32,439 nt of DNA, taken from positions 1 through 32,439 of the forward strand of contig CABTXP010000014.1 in NCBI GenBank assembly GCA_902488815.1, given 5' to 3'. Shown here piece after piece: positions 21,295 through 30,401 of the stretch. The DNA comes from an uncultured Eubacteriales bacterium (GTDB lineage: Bacteria > Bacillota > Clostridia > Tissierellales > Peptoniphilaceae). The number at the start of each line of letters is the position of its first letter. Position 1 is the stretch's first letter. Under the pieces are notes generated by a model. That model made no database searches and had not been told where the DNA came from. It saw nothing but the letters and a program-made list of their open reading frames with translations. The position numbers and the translations under genes are program-made.

Positions 21295-24009
21295 TTAATT
21301 AAATTCGTCCCAACCTTCTTTGCCGTCGGTTCCGAATCTGATAAGTTTTTGTATCTCTCCTATGATAAGTGGAATAAATCCGACAACTACAACTATTATT
21401 GTGTTCTTAACTCCCAAGTCCACAAGGTCGAAGAGTTGTTCCAAGAAGGGCACATACATTACTACAAGAAGAAGTATAAAGGACAACAGGGTTCCTTGTA
21501 CCAAAGTCTTGTTTGAAAAAACACCTAAGTGGAAGATTGTGTATCCCGTACTTCTTGCACTGTAGGATCTTAAAAGCTCTGCAAGTATTAATGTTGCAAA
21601 GGCCATAGTCCTTGCCATTTGAAGTCCTTCTCCCGCATCTCCGTAGGTCTTTAGTCCCCACAGATACACTCCCAAGGTTGCGGCTGTAATTGCAATTGAC
21701 TGAACGATTAAAGTAATTGTGATCTTCTTGTCCAATATCTTTTCGTTAGGGTCTCTCGGCTTTTGTTTCATTATGTCCTCGTCCCCTTTTTCAACTCCAA
21801 GTGCCATTGCAGGGAATGAGTCCGTAACAAGGTTTAGCCACAAGAGTTGGATAGGTTCCAATGGAACGGGAACATTTAAAAGTATTGCAAATAATATAAT
21901 CAATACTTCCGCAATATTACAGGACAAAAGATATGCCACAAACTTTTTAATATTTGCGTAAATTATTCTGCCTTCTTCAACGGCATTTACTATTGTGGCG
22001 AAGTTGTCGTCCATCAAAATCATGTCCGCTGTATTTTTGGCAACATCAGTACCTGTAATACCCATTGCCACACCTATGTCCGCCTTTTTAATTGCAGGGG
22101 CGTCGTTTACTCCGTCTCCCGTCATAGCCACAATGTTTCCGTTGGCTTTAAGTGCCGTTACAATTTCAACTTTATTTTCAGGAGATACTCTTGAGAATAC
22201 TCTCTTGGTCTTAACAAGTTCCTTTAATTCTTCTTCAGAGTATTGGTCAAGCTCCTTGCCTGTTATGGCTTGGTCGTCTGCAGTTGCAATGCCAAGTTCC
22301 TTTGCAATGGCAAGGGCGGTAATCTTGTGGTCTCCCGTAATCATAATAGGCACAATGCCCGCTTCTCTACACTCTTTAATAGCGGCCTTGGCCTCAGGTC
22401 TTGCCGGGTCAATCATACCTGTAAGTCCGACAAATACCATGTCTTTTTCGTGCTCTTCCGTCGTCGGGTTTTCAGGCACCGCTTCGTATTCTCTGTATGC
22501 AAATGCCAAAACTCTCAAGGCGTCCTTGGCATATTCTTCATTCATTCTTAAAATTTCAGATCTTGCATCGTCAGTTAAATCTAAAATTTGTCCTTCCTTC
22601 AAATATTTGCTGCAGCCGTCAAGGACAATGTCGGGAGCGCCTTTAGTAAAGGAGTATACTTTTTCTCCCAAGTCGCTGTGGAAAGTAGTCATCATTTTTC
22701 TTTCAGAGTCAAAGGGGATTTCCTTATCTCTTCCGGTCTTTTCTCTAAGGTCTTCATGTGCGATTCCGATTTTTTCGGCAAAAGTGATTAAAGCTCCCTC
22801 TGTCGGGTCGCCGATAATATCCCACTTGCCTTCTCTCTCCACAAGCTTGGCGTCATTTGCAAGAGATGCAATGGCACCTATCATTTGCATGTCCTTGTCT
22901 TCCGAATTAACAGCTCCGTCCTTGACTGTAAGTTCTCCTACCGGGTCATAGCCTGTGCCTTCAACTTCGTACTCTTTAAATCCGATAAAGGCTTTTTTGA
23001 CAGTCATTTCATTTTGAGTCAAGGTTCCCGTCTTATCGGAGCATATAACTGTTGTAGTGCCTAAGGTTTCTACTGCCAAAAGCTTTTTCACAATGGCGTT
23101 TTCCGTCGCCATTCTCTTCATGCCTATGGATAGAACAATTGTTACAATTGCAGGAAGTCCTTCGGGAATAGCCGCAACTGCAAGGGCAATTGAAGTCATA
23201 AACATTTCCAAAAATTCGTGTTTGTAAATAATTCCCACACCTAAGACTACCAAGCACACAACTACTACCAAAATACCCAAGGTCTTTGAAAGTCCGGCAA
23301 GCTTCACTTGAAGAGGAGTCATTTCGTCCTCAACGTGGCGAAGTCCTCCGGCGATTTTACCAATCTCAGTATTTTCTCCCGTAGTTACAACAACGCCTGT
23401 GCCTCTACCGTAGCTTACAACTGTGGAAGAGTATGCCATGTTTCTTCTGTCTGCAAGTCCCAAGTCCTCATCATAGACTTCATTTGCGTGTTTTTCTTCC
23501 GCCACGGACTCACCTGTCAAAGAACTTTCGTCGATTTTTAAATTTTGCGAATTTAAAAGTCTCACGTCGGCAGGGACAATGTCTCCCGTTTCCAAAATAA
23601 TAATGTCCCCCGGCACCAAGGTTGATGAATCTATTTCCACTGTGCTGTTGTCTCTAACGACTTTGGCAGTGGGAGAAGACATCTTCTTAAGAGCATCTAA
23701 GGCTTCCTCGGCCTTGCCCTCTTGATAAATTGAAAGGGCCGCATTAATTATAACAATGGTCAAAATAATAATCGGGTCCACTCTCTCCCCGATAAAAAAA
23801 GATACAACTGCCGCAATAAGTAAAATTATTATCATCGGGTCGGCAAATTGATCAAAGACCTTTTTGTAAAAAGGCTTCTTGCTCTCTTCCTGTAATTCGT
23901 TTCTGCCGTGAGTTTGTAAAAGCTCCTTAGCCTTTACCTCACTTAGTCCGCGCTCCGTAGTCTCAAGTTCCTTTAAGACACCTTCACACGATTCTTTGTA
24001 AAAATCCAT
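21295..24009 (-). CDS. P-type cation ATPase (Ca2+/Mn2+ class P2)
   Basis: This 904-residue pump is full length, with an N-terminal cation-ATPase domain. The actuator motif TGES is in LTGESV. PEGLPA lies in membrane helix 4, the phosphorylated Asp is in DKTGTLT near residue 325, and MTGDGVNDAPA is present. Metal-site residues of SERCA-like calcium pumps are kept: Glu in PEGLPA, Asn and Glu in NIAE, and Asn and Asp in LNLVTD. It should export a divalent cation using ATP. By protein sequence it is a calcium pump, but its leader resembles a manganese riboswitch, so Mn2+ export is likely, as reported for the riboswitch-controlled YoaB of Lactococcus. AGGAGG precedes the ATG. Confidence 0.94.
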   Translation of the reverse strand: MDFYKESCEGVLKELETTERGLSEVKAKELLQTHGRNELQEESKKPFYKKVFDQFADPMIIILLIAAVVSFFIGERVDPIIILTIVIINAALSIYQEGKAEEALDALKKMSSPTAKVVRDNSTVEIDSSTLVPGDIIILETGDIVPADVRLLNSQNLKIDESSLTGESVAEEKHANEVYDEDLGLADRRNMAYSSTVVSYGRGTGVVVTTGENTEIGKIAGGLRHVEDEMTPLQVKLAGLSKTLGILVVVVCLVVLGVGIIYKHEFLEMFMTSIALAVAAIPEGLPAIVTIVLSIGMKRMATENAIVKKLLAVETLGTTTVICSDKTGTLTQNEMTVKKAFIGFKEYEVEGTGYDPVGELTVKDGAVNSEDKDMQMIGAIASLANDAKLVEREGKWDIIGDPTEGALITFAEKIGIAHEDLREKTGRDKEIPFDSERKMMTTFHSDLGEKVYSFTKGAPDIVLDGCSKYLKEGQILDLTDDARSEILRMNEEYAKDALRVLAFAYREYEAVPENPTTEEHEKDMVFVGLTGMIDPARPEAKAAIKECREAGIVPIMITGDHKITALAIAKELGIATADDQAITGKELDQYSEEELKELVKTKRVFSRVSPENKVEIVTALKANGNIVAMTGDGVNDAPAIKKADIGVAMGITGTDVAKNTADMILMDDNFATIVNAVEEGRIIYANIKKFVAYLLSCNIAEVLIILFAILLNVPVPLEPIQLLWLNLVTDSFPAMALGVEKGDEDIMKQKPRDPNEKILDKKITITLIVQSIAITAATLGVYLWGLKTYGDAGEGLQMARTMAFATLILAELLRSYSARSTGYTIFHLGVFSNKTLVQGTLLSFILLLVVMYVPFLEQLFDLVDLGVKNTIIVVVVGFIPLIIGEIQKLIRFGTDGKEGWDEFN

Positions 24010-24021
24010 TTTTCCTCCTAT

Positions 24022-24119
24022 AAAAAAAAGACCCTGCGAACAAGGTCTTGCTACCTAAGCAGATTTTCAACCGGGACATTGCCGTATTGACGATTGAAAA
24101 TTTAAAGCTACTCCCCTTT
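24022..24119 (-). promoter_or_regulatory. yybP-ykoY-type (Mn2+) riboswitch with terminator
   Basis: The minus-strand leader begins AAAGGGGAGTAGC, contains CGTCAATACGG and CCCGG in the middle, and ends TAGGTAGCAAGACC, all recalling the yybP-ykoY aptamer. The final AAGACCTTG (to 24041) is also the 5' arm of a terminator whose other arm, CAGGGTCTT, is followed by a long T run (stem 24028-24049). Aptamer and terminator therefore compete for the same bases. Metal binding would be expected to prevent termination and switch the downstream pump on. The call is from memory of the motif; no covariance search was possible. Confidence 0.85.
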
Positions 24120-24125
24120 ATATAA

Positions 24126-24134
24126 AGTATACCA
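24126..24134 (-). promoter_or_regulatory. Extended -10 promoter of the riboswitch transcript
   Basis: On the minus strand TGGTATACT is a TGn-extended -10 whose predicted start falls at the first bases of the riboswitch. It lies in the gap after murI. The -35 is poor. Confidence 0.55.
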
Positions 24135-24155
24135 TTCTCATTAAATTATAAACTT

Positions 24156-24905
24156 TTATGACAAAAATTCCGCCGCTTTTCTCATTAAGGCATTGACGTC
24201 TTCAGTGGAATAAAATTGTACTCCGCCCTCATTTGACAGAAGATTGTTTTCTAAAAGATATGCGGAGATTTTTTTCGTCAAAACTACTGCAGGGTCTACT
24301 AAGTTTAAATTAAGCTGTAGTTTTAAACTCTCCTCTTTAAAAATATCTTCCACCAAGGGATAATGAGTGCAACCTAAGACCAATGTGTCCGTGTCCTTAG
24401 GTATGGTCTCAAGATACTTTCTTATTAAAGCCTTAGCCTCATCCATATCCTGATTTTGAACGGCACTTGCAAGTCCTACACACGCCACGTTTATTACTTC
24501 CAAATTTTTGTCCCTTGCCTTTATGGCATTTTCATAAGCTTTAGAATTAATAGTACCTGATGTGGCAAAAATTGCAACCTTTTTTTCACACACATTTAAA
24601 ACTCCTTCCACACCGGCATCAATCATGCCGAAGATTGGAAAGTCAAAGTGCTCCTTTAAATAGTCTAAGGCATAGGTGCTTGCGGTGTTACATGCAATGA
24701 CACCTATCTTCACATTCTTTTTGTCAAAATACCGAAAGCCTTCACTTGTATATTTAACTATATCCTTGGGACTCTTCTCTCCGTAAGGCATGTGTCTCTC
24801 GTCGCCGTAGTAAAAATATTTTTCACGGGGCAAAGTTTGAAGCAACTTCTTTAAGACGGAAATGCCACCTACGCCTGAATCAAAAACTCCGATTCCCTCT
24901 CTCAT
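24156..24905 (-). CDS. murI: Glutamate racemase
   Basis: This 249-residue enzyme makes D-glutamate for peptidoglycan. It begins MREGIGVFDSGVGG, the canonical N-terminus, with Asp9 and Ser10. The two catalytic cysteines are Cys72 in ACNTAS and Cys179 in LGCTHYPL. The reading frame is open 69 codons further upstream, but that part would overlap the divergent hydrolase gene and is not homologous to MurI. AGGTGAT precedes ATG 24905. No terminator is seen between it and the riboswitch promoter downstream. Confidence 0.96.
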   Translation of the reverse strand: MREGIGVFDSGVGGISVLKKLLQTLPREKYFYYGDERHMPYGEKSPKDIVKYTSEGFRYFDKKNVKIGVIACNTASTYALDYLKEHFDFPIFGMIDAGVEGVLNVCEKKVAIFATSGTINSKAYENAIKARDKNLEVINVACVGLASAVQNQDMDEAKALIRKYLETIPKDTDTLVLGCTHYPLVEDIFKEESLKLQLNLNLVDPAVVLTKKISAYLLENNLLSNEGGVQFYSTEDVNALMRKAAEFLS

Positions 24906-24932
24906 ATTATCACCTATGAGTATTTTACCAAA

Positions 24933-24961
24933 TTGAGATGTTATTTCAACTGTGTTATAAT
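24933..24961 (+). promoter_or_regulatory. Sigma-A promoter of the walJ-like/surE operon
   Basis: TTGAGA, 17 bases and a perfect TATAAT end 17 bases before the start codon at 24979. The leader would be only about 11 bases and begins at the GGAGG ribosome site. Confidence 0.8.
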
Positions 24962-24978
24962 CTATGTTTGGAGGAATT

Positions 24979-25770
24979 ATGAAATTTTGTTCACTGGCAA
25001 GCGGTTCATCAGGGAACTGCGAATATTTGGAATACAATAACACAAAAATTTTAATAGATGCCGGTCTCTCCGGCAAAAAAATCGAAGGCCTTTTAAAGGA
25101 AATAGAAGTCAATCCTCACGACCTTGATGCAGTCTTCGTAACTCACGAGCACATAGATCACATTAAAGGCTTGGGAGTAATGGCAAAGAGATATAATTTA
25201 AAAATCTTTGCCACAGACGAGACTATTCACGGTGCGGAAAAGAAAATTAAAAACATTCCCATGGAGAATGTCTATATTTTTAAAAACGGACTGCCTTTTC
25301 GCTTTAAGGACTTGGACGTCCTACCCATGCAGACATTTCACGACTGTATCTTGGGATCGTCCTTTGTCTTTACAAACGGCAAGAAAAAAGTTTCAATCCT
25401 TACGGACACAGGCTATGTCAATCCTGAAATGCTAGGTGTAATGGAAGGATCGGACTTGTTTTTCTTAGAGGCAAATCACGACGAGAAAATGCTTTTGGAA
25501 GGACCCTATCCGTGGGCTTTAAAGCAGCGCATCCTTTCAAACAGAGGTCATCTCTCCAACGAATTTTCAAAGGACGTACTTTTAAAACTTTTAAAGAGAG
25601 AGAAGGAGCAGGTAGTGCTGGCACATTTGTCAAAGGACAACAACACGCCCAAGCTTGCAGAGGACTTTGTAGTACAGGGACTTATGGAGAAGGACTTTGT
25701 TGAAGGTCGAGACTTTTATATAGAAGTTGCGCCGCGAGACAATCCTTCACAGATGTTTAAGGTGAAATAA
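24979..25770 (+). CDS. MBL-fold hydrolase (WalJ/YycJ-like)
   Basis: This 263-residue metallo-beta-lactamase-fold protein starts MKFCSLASGSSGNCEYLEY, the signature of the WalJ/YycJ/VicX group. The metal motif THEHIDHIKG is near residue 54, and ILTDTGY and FLEANHD carry further ligands. Related proteins are placed in cell-wall/WalRK control or DNA repair as exonucleases; here no walK or walR is adjacent. I use ATG 24979 because GGAGG lies between it and the earlier in-frame ATG 24964. The stop overlaps the start of surE by one base, so the two are cotranslated. Confidence 0.9.
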   Translation: MKFCSLASGSSGNCEYLEYNNTKILIDAGLSGKKIEGLLKEIEVNPHDLDAVFVTHEHIDHIKGLGVMAKRYNLKIFATDETIHGAEKKIKNIPMENVYIFKNGLPFRFKDLDVLPMQTFHDCILGSSFVFTNGKKKVSILTDTGYVNPEMLGVMEGSDLFFLEANHDEKMLLEGPYPWALKQRILSNRGHLSNEFSKDVLLKLLKREKEQVVLAHLSKDNNTPKLAEDFVVQGLMEKDFVEGRDFYIEVAPRDNPSQMFKVK

Positions 25771-26513
25771 TGAATATATTGGTTACAAATGATGACGGCG
25801 TATTTGCGCCGGGGATAAAATACTTGGTACATGAACTTGAAAATGCGGGATACAATGTTGTAGTCTTTGCTCCTCACAGGGAATGTTCAGGCAAGAGCCA
25901 CTCAATTACTCTTAAAGAAAAAATAATTGTAAAGGAAGAGGCAATTGAAGGCGTAAGAGGTAAGGTCTATTCCGTCACGGGAACGCCTACTGACTGTGTG
26001 AGAATTGCAAAAGAAATTTTAGACGAAGACTTTGACATAGTAGTCTCGGGGTGTAACTTCGGCTTAAACGCCGGCATGGACATACACTACTCAGGTACCG
26101 TAAGTGCGGCAATGGAAGGAAATCTATTCGGCAAGTCGGCAATTGCAATTTCCGCCCTTGTGAATAAAGGAGAGGTAATCTTTGAAACCGCAGTCAAATC
26201 TTGCGTAGATGTGCTTAAAAAATATGAAGACTATCTTTTGAATAGTGTAACTGTCTTTAACATAAACGCTCCCTGTGTAAAATATGAAGACTTAAAGGGA
26301 ATAAAGTTTTGCAAGGCGGCAAATAGTGCCCTTGACAATTACAGCATTACTTTCTCGGACGAGGACACGGAAATAATTTTAAAGGGCAGAAAAATTATAG
26401 ATCACGAAGAGGACACGGACAGATATTATTTACAGGAAGGCTATGCCACGGTGACACCTCTTATATACGATTTAAGTGACGAAAAAATTATAAATGAAAT
26501 AAACAAAAAATAA
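25770..26513 (+). CDS. surE: 5'/3'-nucleotidase SurE
   Basis: This 247-residue phosphatase acts on nucleoside monophosphates. MNILVTNDDG at the start gives metal-binding Asp8 and Asp9. CSGKSHSIT near 39-47 and VSGCNFGLNAGMDIHYSGTVSAAMEG (with Asn96) complete the SurE site. The length is normal. It overlaps the walJ-like gene by one base (TAATG) and is the last gene of that operon, ended by a strong terminator. The role is probably nucleotide salvage or stress response, as for the family. Confidence 0.95.
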   Translation: MNILVTNDDGVFAPGIKYLVHELENAGYNVVVFAPHRECSGKSHSITLKEKIIVKEEAIEGVRGKVYSVTGTPTDCVRIAKEILDEDFDIVVSGCNFGLNAGMDIHYSGTVSAAMEGNLFGKSAIAISALVNKGEVIFETAVKSCVDVLKKYEDYLLNSVTVFNINAPCVKYEDLKGIKFCKAANSALDNYSITFSDEDTEIILKGRKIIDHEEDTDRYYLQEGYATVTPLIYDLSDEKIINEINKK

Positions 26514-26538
26514 ACTCGGGACATACCCGAGTTTTTTT
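26512..26538. terminator. Bidirectional terminator
   Basis: A perfect 9-bp stem, AAACTCGGG with CCCGAGTTT around ACATA, is followed by T residues. It separates surE from the convergent reductase-fusion gene, whose stop lies in the T run. Confidence 0.93.
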
Positions 26539-27508
26539 AATCAATTAATGTAATTACATCTATTCTCTTTTTGCTTCGAATTTTATTTTCTTCTCTCATG
26601 CCCATGGAAATTAAAATCTTAGGCATACCTTCGGTCTTTAATATTTCCTTGACCTCATCCTGTTTAAAGCTTCCGATGATACAGGTATCCACTCCGTAGG
26701 CGTCCGCCGCGCCCACCATGTTGGCCGTACATATGCCCAAGTCTATATCTCCATACTTTTCCGCCAATTCCTTGGCATTTAATACGGGAGATACATTGTA
26801 CTTACCTTCGCACACTACGATAAAGTTTTTCACACTTTCCATAAACTTGTTTATTAAAATTCCTCTTTGCTTTGAAATTTCTTCGGCTTTTTCTCCCGTC
26901 ACAATGTATATTTCATAGGGCTGACCGTTACATGCGCTGGGTGAATTGATTCCCGCATGTTTAATTTTTTCCAAAATATGTTCCGGAATTTTTCTGTCAC
27001 TGTATTTTCTCACAGACTGACGTTCTTCCATTACAGCCATGTAATTTTTGGTAACGACTTTGTCAAAGTCAATGTGTTCTACCAAGAGGGACACAACTTC
27101 TTCAAAATACTTCCTGTCTTCTTCTTTAAATCTATCTTCCACATAGGAGTCCACATCAAGTACGCCGTAGCAGTAGCCGTCTTTAATAATAGGCACCACA
27201 ATTTCAGACATGGTCTTCTCGTCACATGCAATGTGGCCTTCAAAGTCGTGTACGTTTTTTACAACAATAGTCTCGCCTTCTGCAAAAGCTTTGCCGCAGA
27301 CTCCCTCTCCGATTTTAATTCTGTTGCAGGCAGGTCTTCCCATAAAGTGAGAGAGAACCAACTCATTTTCCTTTACAAAATAAAATCCGGCCCAGCTTAT
27401 GTCCTTGTCCAAGTATAAAAAGGACAAAGTATTTGCCAAATTTGCCGACGCCACACTTTCGTTATTTAATTGAGATTTAATTCCCAATAAAATTTCTTCT
27501 CTATCCAT
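26537..27508 (-). CDS. Free Met-(R)-sulfoxide reductase (GAF) fused to nitroreductase
   Basis: This 323-residue protein joins two domains. Residues 1-150 are a GAF-type free methionine-(R)-sulfoxide reductase. The three family cysteines are present in context: PACNRI (Cys61), GEGVCGKA (Cys71) and GHIACDEKTMSEIVVPI (Cys95). Residues 155-323 are a small FMN nitroreductase (ERQSVRKYSDRKIP, SPSACNGQPYEIYIV and a C-terminal GIC-ANM-AADAYG stretch). Free Met-sulfoxide reductases usually take electrons from thioredoxin. The fused flavodomain might supply them from NAD(P)H or act separately; this is inference. It overlaps the yitT-like gene start-to-stop by one base and ends the hutU operon. Confidence 0.9.
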   Translation of the reverse strand: MDREEILLGIKSQLNNESVASANLANTLSFLYLDKDISWAGFYFVKENELVLSHFMGRPACNRIKIGEGVCGKAFAEGETIVVKNVHDFEGHIACDEKTMSEIVVPIIKDGYCYGVLDVDSYVEDRFKEEDRKYFEEVVSLLVEHIDFDKVVTKNYMAVMEERQSVRKYSDRKIPEHILEKIKHAGINSPSACNGQPYEIYIVTGEKAEEISKQRGILINKFMESVKNFIVVCEGKYNVSPVLNAKELAEKYGDIDLGICTANMVGAADAYGVDTCIIGSFKQDEVKEILKTEGMPKILISMGMREENKIRSKKRIDVITLID

Positions 27509-28404
27509 TATATCTCCATCTTCTTAAAGCCCTTGCCGTGTATCTCCACAGTATCAGATACTGCCATAAAAGCCTTAGGGTCAATTTCATCTACATACTG
27601 TCTTATCCTTACCACTTGTCTTGCCGTGGCAATACAGTAAATAATCTTTTCCCGGTCTCCCGACCATGCACCTTCACCTTCCACATAGGTCACACCTCTG
27701 TCCAGTTTAAATTGAATAATCTCGGCAATTTTTTCGTGTTCCTTGGAGATGATAAAAATTTGTTTTTGTTTTCCAACACCAAGTTGAATTCTGTCCAAAA
27801 TAGTATAGGTCACAGCCATTGAAAGAATTGTGTAAAGGGCTTTGTCAATTGAAAAGTAGTATGCCGATGTCATTACTATAAAGAAGTTACAAAACAAAAG
27901 GACGTTTCCGATACTTAGATTAAACTTCTTTTTCATAATGGCGGCTACAATGTCAAAGCCGCCGGTAGATGTGCCGTTTCTAAAGTTAATTCCGCTTCCT
28001 ATTCCCGTTATCACTCCGCCGAAAATTGCCGCAAGGAGTACGTCGTGAGTAATGTAAAAATCAGGTGGAAACATTTTTGTAAATAAAGTTACATATCCCG
28101 AGTAGAGGAATATGGAAATTATTGTAAAAAACATAAATTGTCTGTCTAAATATATAAGCCCCATGACAATTAGGGGGAGGTTTAACAAGAGTATCATTGT
28201 GCCGACGGGGATGCCCACTACGTGTTCTACAATTATTGAAATCCCGTTTACTCCACCTGCAAGCATTTGGTGCGCCTTTAACAAATGAACCAGGGCAAAG
28301 GCGGAGACAAAATCTCCCACAGCTATTGCAATAAATTTGCGAAGCATGGTTCTTCTCCACACAGCCCTGTCAATTCTCTTTAAAAACTTACCTTTTTCTT
28401 CCAT
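27508..28404 (-). CDS. YitT family membrane protein (DUF161/DUF2179)
   Basis: This 298-residue protein has about five or six membrane segments in the first 210 residues. It carries the family motifs GGVNGISIIVEHVVGIPVG and GIGSGINFRNGTSTGGFDIVAAIM. A soluble C-terminal DUF2179 domain follows (about 215-298, IFIISKEHEKIAEIIQ...DPKAFMAVSD). Transport has been suggested for the family, but no substrate is firmly known. It lies between hutU and the reductase fusion with one-base overlaps at both ends (TAATG), so all three are translated together. This hints at a role in histidine or urocanate handling, though operon neighbours can be unrelated. Confidence 0.92.
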   Translation of the reverse strand: MEEKGKFLKRIDRAVWRRTMLRKFIAIAVGDFVSAFALVHLLKAHQMLAGGVNGISIIVEHVVGIPVGTMILLLNLPLIVMGLIYLDRQFMFFTIISIFLYSGYVTLFTKMFPPDFYITHDVLLAAIFGGVITGIGSGINFRNGTSTGGFDIVAAIMKKKFNLSIGNVLLFCNFFIVMTSAYYFSIDKALYTILSMAVTYTILDRIQLGVGKQKQIFIISKEHEKIAEIIQFKLDRGVTYVEGEGAWSGDREKIIYCIATARQVVRIRQYVDEIDPKAFMAVSDTVEIHGKGFKKMEI

Positions 28405-30401
28405 TAATTAAGAGCCTCGTCAATTAAATTTTCATCTACAATATAGGGCACTGAAAGTTCGTAGTCTTTTTCTTCTCTGTTGACTTTTTCCACAACTTCC
28501 ATGGCGTGTTCATTCCTTGCCCAGTTTCTCCTTGCCACACCTGAAATTACGTCCCAAAACATTGCGGACTTAATAATTTCATCTACTCTCTCGGAGCCGT
28601 CAAGTACAAGTCCGAAGCCGCCGTTTATGGCCTTGCCTATACCTACGCCGCCGCCGTTGTGAAGAGCGCAAAGGCTCATGCCTCTTGCGGCATTGCCTGC
28701 AAAGCATTGTACAGCCATGTCTACCGTGACATTAGAACCGTCCTTAATATTTGCCGTTTCTCTAAAAGGTGAGTCGGTGCCGCTGACGTCGTGGTGGTCT
28801 CTGCCTAACATTACAGGTCCTATTTCTTTATTTCTTACCATTTCGTTAAACTTAAGAGCAATTTTAATTCTGCCTTCATGGTCTTGATACAAAATACGTG
28901 CTTGAGTACCTACAACCATTTTATTTTTTTCCGCATCTCTTATCCAAATGTAGTTGTCCAAGTCTTGGTATCTCTTGTTTTTGTCAATGCAGCTCATTGC
29001 GGCATGGTCCGTCTTAATAAGGTCTTCTTCCTTGCCTGAAAGGCATACCCATCTGAAAGGTCCGTAGCCGTAGTCAAATAGCAAAGGTCCCATAATGTCT
29101 TCCACATATGAGGGCCAAATAAATCCGTCCTTGTCATCTACTTTATTTTTTGAAATTTCCTTAACACCTGAGTCAAAGACAGCCTTCATAAAGGAGTTGC
29201 CGTAGTCGAAGAAGTAGGTTCCCCTTTCAGTAAGAGTCTTAATAAGGTCGTAGTGTTTGTGGAGAGTTTCATCTACCAAGCGTTTAAATTCATCTTGATC
29301 TTCCGCCAAAAGTCTTGTCCTCTCATCAAAGGAAATTGTAGGACAATATCCGCCGCCATAGACATTGTGACAAGATGTTTGGTCTGACAAAAGATCGGGA
29401 GTGATGTTGTTATCAACCAAGTATTGAAGCAAGTCCACAATATTTCCGTGGTATGCAATTGAGATAGCTTCTTTCGCCTTGCAAGCTTTAAGAGCAAGGT
29501 CAACGGCTTCCTTTGGAGTTTCGCAAACTTCCTTTACCCATCCTTGGTCGTGCCTTGTCTTAATACGAGATAAATCCACTTCGGCTATTATGCCAACGCC
29601 TCCTGCAATTTCAGTGGCCTTGCCTTGAGCGCCGCTCATGCCCCCTAAGCCTGAGGTTACAAAGAGTTTTCCTGCCAAATTTTCTTCCGGCTTAACGCCT
29701 AGCTTTAATCTTCCTGCATTTAAAATCGTGTTGAAAGTGCCGTGAACAATGCCTTGAGGTCCGATGTACATCCAACCGCCGGCAGTCATTTGGCCGTAGT
29801 TTGTAACGCCCATTTGCTCCGCAATTTCCCAGTCCTCGATGTTGTCGTATTCGCCGATTAAAAGACCGTTTGTAATAATAACCCTAGGTGCGTCCTCCTT
29901 TGATCTGAAAAGTCCCACAGGATGACCTGAAGCCACTACCAAGGTTTGGTCTTGTCTTAATTCCTTTAAATATTTTTTAATTAAATTGTACTGCATCCAG
30001 TTGTGGCACACGGAACCTGTCTCTCCGTAGGTCACAAGCTCATATGGGTATAGAGCCACTTCAAAGTCAAGGTTGTTGTCAATCATCACTTGAAAGGCCT
30101 TGCCTTCAATACAGTTACCTTCGTACTCATCTATAGGTCTGCCGTAAATTCTCCCTTCCGGTCTGAAACGATAGCCGTAAATTCTGCCGTAGGTCTTTAA
30201 TTCATTTAAAAATTCCGGCAAAAGCTCTTTGTGAAATTTTTCAGGAATGTAGCGAAGGGCATTTTTAAGAGCAAGCTTTGTCTGCTCTTTGTTAAGTCTA
30301 TAGCCTCTACTTGGAGCTCTTCTTATTCCCTCTTCAAACTTAGGATATTCAGGCAATTTGTCGAAATCCAATACACCTTTTTTCATATTTAAATTTTCCA
30401 T
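28404..30401 (-). CDS. hutU: Urocanate hydratase (long clostridial form)
   Basis: This 665-residue enzyme hydrates urocanate to 4-imidazolone-5-propionate using tightly bound NAD+, the second step of histidine breakdown. It shows TSGLGGMSGAQGKATEIAGGVGI (NAD-binding), GRDHHDVSGTDSPFRET, and AGNAARGMSLCALHNGGGVGIGKAINGGFG. It is about 110 residues longer than the enteric enzyme, as in some anaerobe homologues. GAAGGGGAAG lies before ATG 30401. It is divergent from hutI (next step), with 65 bases between them. hutH and the formiminoglutamate genes are not in the window. Confidence 0.97.
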   Translation of the reverse strand: MENLNMKKGVLDFDKLPEYPKFEEGIRRAPSRGYRLNKEQTKLALKNALRYIPEKFHKELLPEFLNELKTYGRIYGYRFRPEGRIYGRPIDEYEGNCIEGKAFQVMIDNNLDFEVALYPYELVTYGETGSVCHNWMQYNLIKKYLKELRQDQTLVVASGHPVGLFRSKEDAPRVIITNGLLIGEYDNIEDWEIAEQMGVTNYGQMTAGGWMYIGPQGIVHGTFNTILNAGRLKLGVKPEENLAGKLFVTSGLGGMSGAQGKATEIAGGVGIIAEVDLSRIKTRHDQGWVKEVCETPKEAVDLALKACKAKEAISIAYHGNIVDLLQYLVDNNITPDLLSDQTSCHNVYGGGYCPTISFDERTRLLAEDQDEFKRLVDETLHKHYDLIKTLTERGTYFFDYGNSFMKAVFDSGVKEISKNKVDDKDGFIWPSYVEDIMGPLLFDYGYGPFRWVCLSGKEEDLIKTDHAAMSCIDKNKRYQDLDNYIWIRDAEKNKMVVGTQARILYQDHEGRIKIALKFNEMVRNKEIGPVMLGRDHHDVSGTDSPFRETANIKDGSNVTVDMAVQCFAGNAARGMSLCALHNGGGVGIGKAINGGFGLVLDGSERVDEIIKSAMFWDVISGVARRNWARNEHAMEVVEKVNREEKDYELSVPYIVDENLIDEALN

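Noticed and set aside
1995..22951. Long open frames opposite to real genes, such as the 318-codon plus-strand frame at 21995-22951 inside the ATPase gene and several inside clpB and hutU.
   Set aside because: They are antisense shadows of strongly conserved genes, have low-complexity Ser/Pro/Leu composition, and lack ribosome sites.
24906..25112. A 69-codon N-terminal extension of glutamate racemase.
   Set aside because: It overlaps the divergent hydrolase gene and its promoter, and the canonical MurI start with a ribosome site is at 24905.
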